This document shows positions 62,001 to 64,000 of a stretch of 64,000 nt of DNA, in pieces. The notes beneath the pieces are model-generated. The model ran no database searches and was not told the DNA's origin. It saw only the letters and a program-made list of their open reading frames with translations. The translations under genes and the position numbers were made by a program. The stretch is from Lates calcarifer (lineage: Eukaryota; Chordata; Actinopteri; Centropomidae). The stretch spans positions 3,212,196 through 3,276,195 of the forward strand of contig NC_066851.1 in assembly GCF_001640805.2 (NCBI RefSeq), given 5' to 3'. Position 1 is the first letter of the stretch; each line of letters starts with the position of its first letter.

Positions 62001-64000
62001 CTAGAGACAGACAGGTTAAAGACAAAGACAGAAAAATCTATATTACACAGAAATGTCCATTTTCCTTTCAACTCTATATACTATCTAATATTCTCTCTTC
62101 TACTTTCTTCATGTAAAAATTTTCTACATGATGTTTCTAGTTACATGATGGTCATTTGCCTATCACTGTTGTCATTCAGGTTTTGCAGGATCAAAGGTTA
62201 CTGTGCTACAAGAGTGTAGCTGCAGTAAAGATGCTAAACCACTGGCCTTAATGTCAAAATGGTGACACAGTGGTTTCTGTTTTTCCGTAACAAACACAAT
62301 GTATAACCCAACCCATCAAAAAGATGATGCAAGTCAAAAGCTTTATCTCCATTCATCTGCACAATTGGATGAATAGACACTGCGTTCATAAATATGTAAA
62401 CAAAGTAGTTGTCAGCATCTGGCCTCTCATCAATCTTAATCTAAGTTCTGGGGAGGTGCTGTGTTGAGCATGTAATTTACATACTCTGCACAGACAGTTG
62501 TTTGCTGATGTATGCACTACCACTTAACACACCAACAATGGCAGGAATTAGTTTCTATATGTTGCTCTTCTTTTACATCTCTCAATACCTCTTTTAAGAT
62601 GCGTTGCAGAGAACTCGGAATCTGGAAACTCTTTCCATAGGAGAATGGCATAGAGAACGGCCCAGTGCTATTATTTCCAGTGAACTCATTTCCAGTCACT
62701 TGCACTGTGTCACAGGATATTTGTATAAAGTTGAGCCTTTCTCAACCTTCTCCTGTAGTAAAGCTGGGTGCCTTTTGTCAAGCTCAGCGTGGGACACAGG
62801 GCTGCAAAGCCAGGTCTCATTCACAATGAATAGGAGCCGTTTATCCCAGCTTTTTGAACACACATAAACTGATATTAGAAGAGATGACATGAGACCTTAA
62901 AACTACAATATGTAACTTTTTCTGACATTTTTAGATGGAATGTGCTCAAAAACTTAATGTGGAGAGATGCTGTTAAAGGCTTCTGTGACCCAGACCTGCT
63001 GAACAGCCTGGCAGCAGTGCAGAGATACATGTATTTCCTGCTAAGTTTTTGAGCAAGCCTCATCCTTCTATCCAATCAGAGAAGACAGAGAAGTCAGCAA
63101 TGGGAGCTCATTGCTGTCAATCAGTAAGTTCCATGAACACACTGGTTGATGACTCCTCTCACTCTGAGGCTTCCAGCTAGTATTTGCTACTGAAATATGT
63201 CACTGTGGGAGTCTCACAGTCAAGCAAACTCCTGACTCCTGCATTAACTGGGATAGTCTACATGACAAGGATCACCACAGTCTGATCTGTTGGCCACTGC
63301 GCACCTCCACTGGTGCAACTGGGATTGAAGGACCTTGCTAGTAGCAAGCACTGCTCTTTCCTTTTCCCCTCCCAAGATATATCCGGTCCATGGCTTGTAC
63401 CAGCAGTGTTTTGGTCTGAAAAATGTATTTATTTTACCCATGAATGCACATGTTAAGAAAAAAGAGAAAATGAGAGATAGAGAGAAAGCAGTCAGGTGAA
63501 AGCTGCATTGTGTCCAACAAAAATGGGAAAATGTGTCGGTTGACCAGTCAGGTCAACAGGATGTGAGGTCATGGGGAAACAGCGAGTACCGTAGGATTAA
63601 TAACCTGTTGACTGCTCTACAGGCTGTCTGTAAGGGCCAGGAGCCCATAATGAGCAGCAGAAAGATTTAAATGAATTCCAAAGCAAAATCTGAGGACACC
63701 AGCATCTAGTCTGCATTTCATTTTTTTCCACATTTTGTTATGTTGCAGCCTTACGCTGAAATTCATTTTTCCCCTCATCAATGTACACTAAATATCCTAT
63801 AATGACAAAGTGAGAACAGATCTTTAGAAAGTTTTGCAAATTTATTAAAAAAGGAAAAGCTGAAATATCACATCTGCCAGTAAATGAATATATGCACAGC
63901 AGTAAGGTGCTTTTCTGATGTTTGCAGTGGTTAAAGGATGCTGCTTTTACTCTGCACTTGGTTTCAATCACTTACTCCCAGTCATTTGCTTAATCTGTGC
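62001..64000. other. ccdc88c intron 1 (partial)
   Basis: At least 2 kb. No exon matching the short N-terminal coding exon of Daple was found, so that exon should lie to the right of the window. A Tc1-like end is present at 63715-63880. Confidence 0.6.
63715..63880 (-). mobile_element. Tc1-like left-end fragment
   Basis: TTCCACATTTTGTTATGTTG, CCCCTCATCAATGTACACTA and AGTTTTGCAAATTTATTAAA occur in the order of a Tc1-type terminal region. Confidence 0.65.

Overview
The window looks like nuclear DNA of a teleost fish. It has GT-AG introns, many (CA)n microsatellites, decayed Tc1-type transposons and L2/Rex-like LINE fragments, and two vertebrate genes whose order and strand match human 14q32 (GPR68 next to CCDC88C). 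The species cannot be named from the sequence alone.

Two protein-coding genes are supported, both on the minus strand. (1) gpr68 (OGR1, a proton-sensing class A GPCR) occupies about 3.66-6.93 kb. Its six coding exons join in frame to a 379-residue receptor. (2) ccdc88c (Daple, a Dishevelled-binding, G-protein-activating coiled-coil protein) runs from its stop codon at 25,710 to 62,000 and continues beyond the right edge. Thirty coding exons (numbered E2-E31 here) give about 1,948 residues: HOOK domain, a coiled coil of about 1,100 residues, a disordered tail with the GBA motif, and the C-terminal PDZ ligand YGCV. The first coding exon lies outside the window. Exon ends and phases agree throughout, except that E7 and E15 each carry exactly one surplus base that breaks the frame.

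Layout: 1-3.66 kb is downstream of gpr68 and holds a full-length but decayed Tc1-like element. 3.66-7.16 kb is gpr68 with a likely 5' UTR. 7.2-25.5 kb is intergenic and contains a LINE 3' tail, several dispersed repeats, and a tandem duplication at 18.6-21.05 kb with an almost identical 543-bp core. 25.5-64 kb is ccdc88c, whose introns carry Tc1 and LINE debris and many CA/TG repeats, several of them directly beside splice sites.

The two genes are not known to form one pathway. GPR68 couples extracellular acidity to G proteins at the plasma membrane. Daple links Frizzled/Dishevelled to G-alpha-i and actin. I found no RNA gene, CRISPR array or other discrete new system. The least expected points are the intron-split gpr68, a possible alternative last exon of ccdc88c that would remove the GBA and PDZ motifs, the homogenised duplication, and the repeated use of TG tracts at ccdc88c 3' splice sites.
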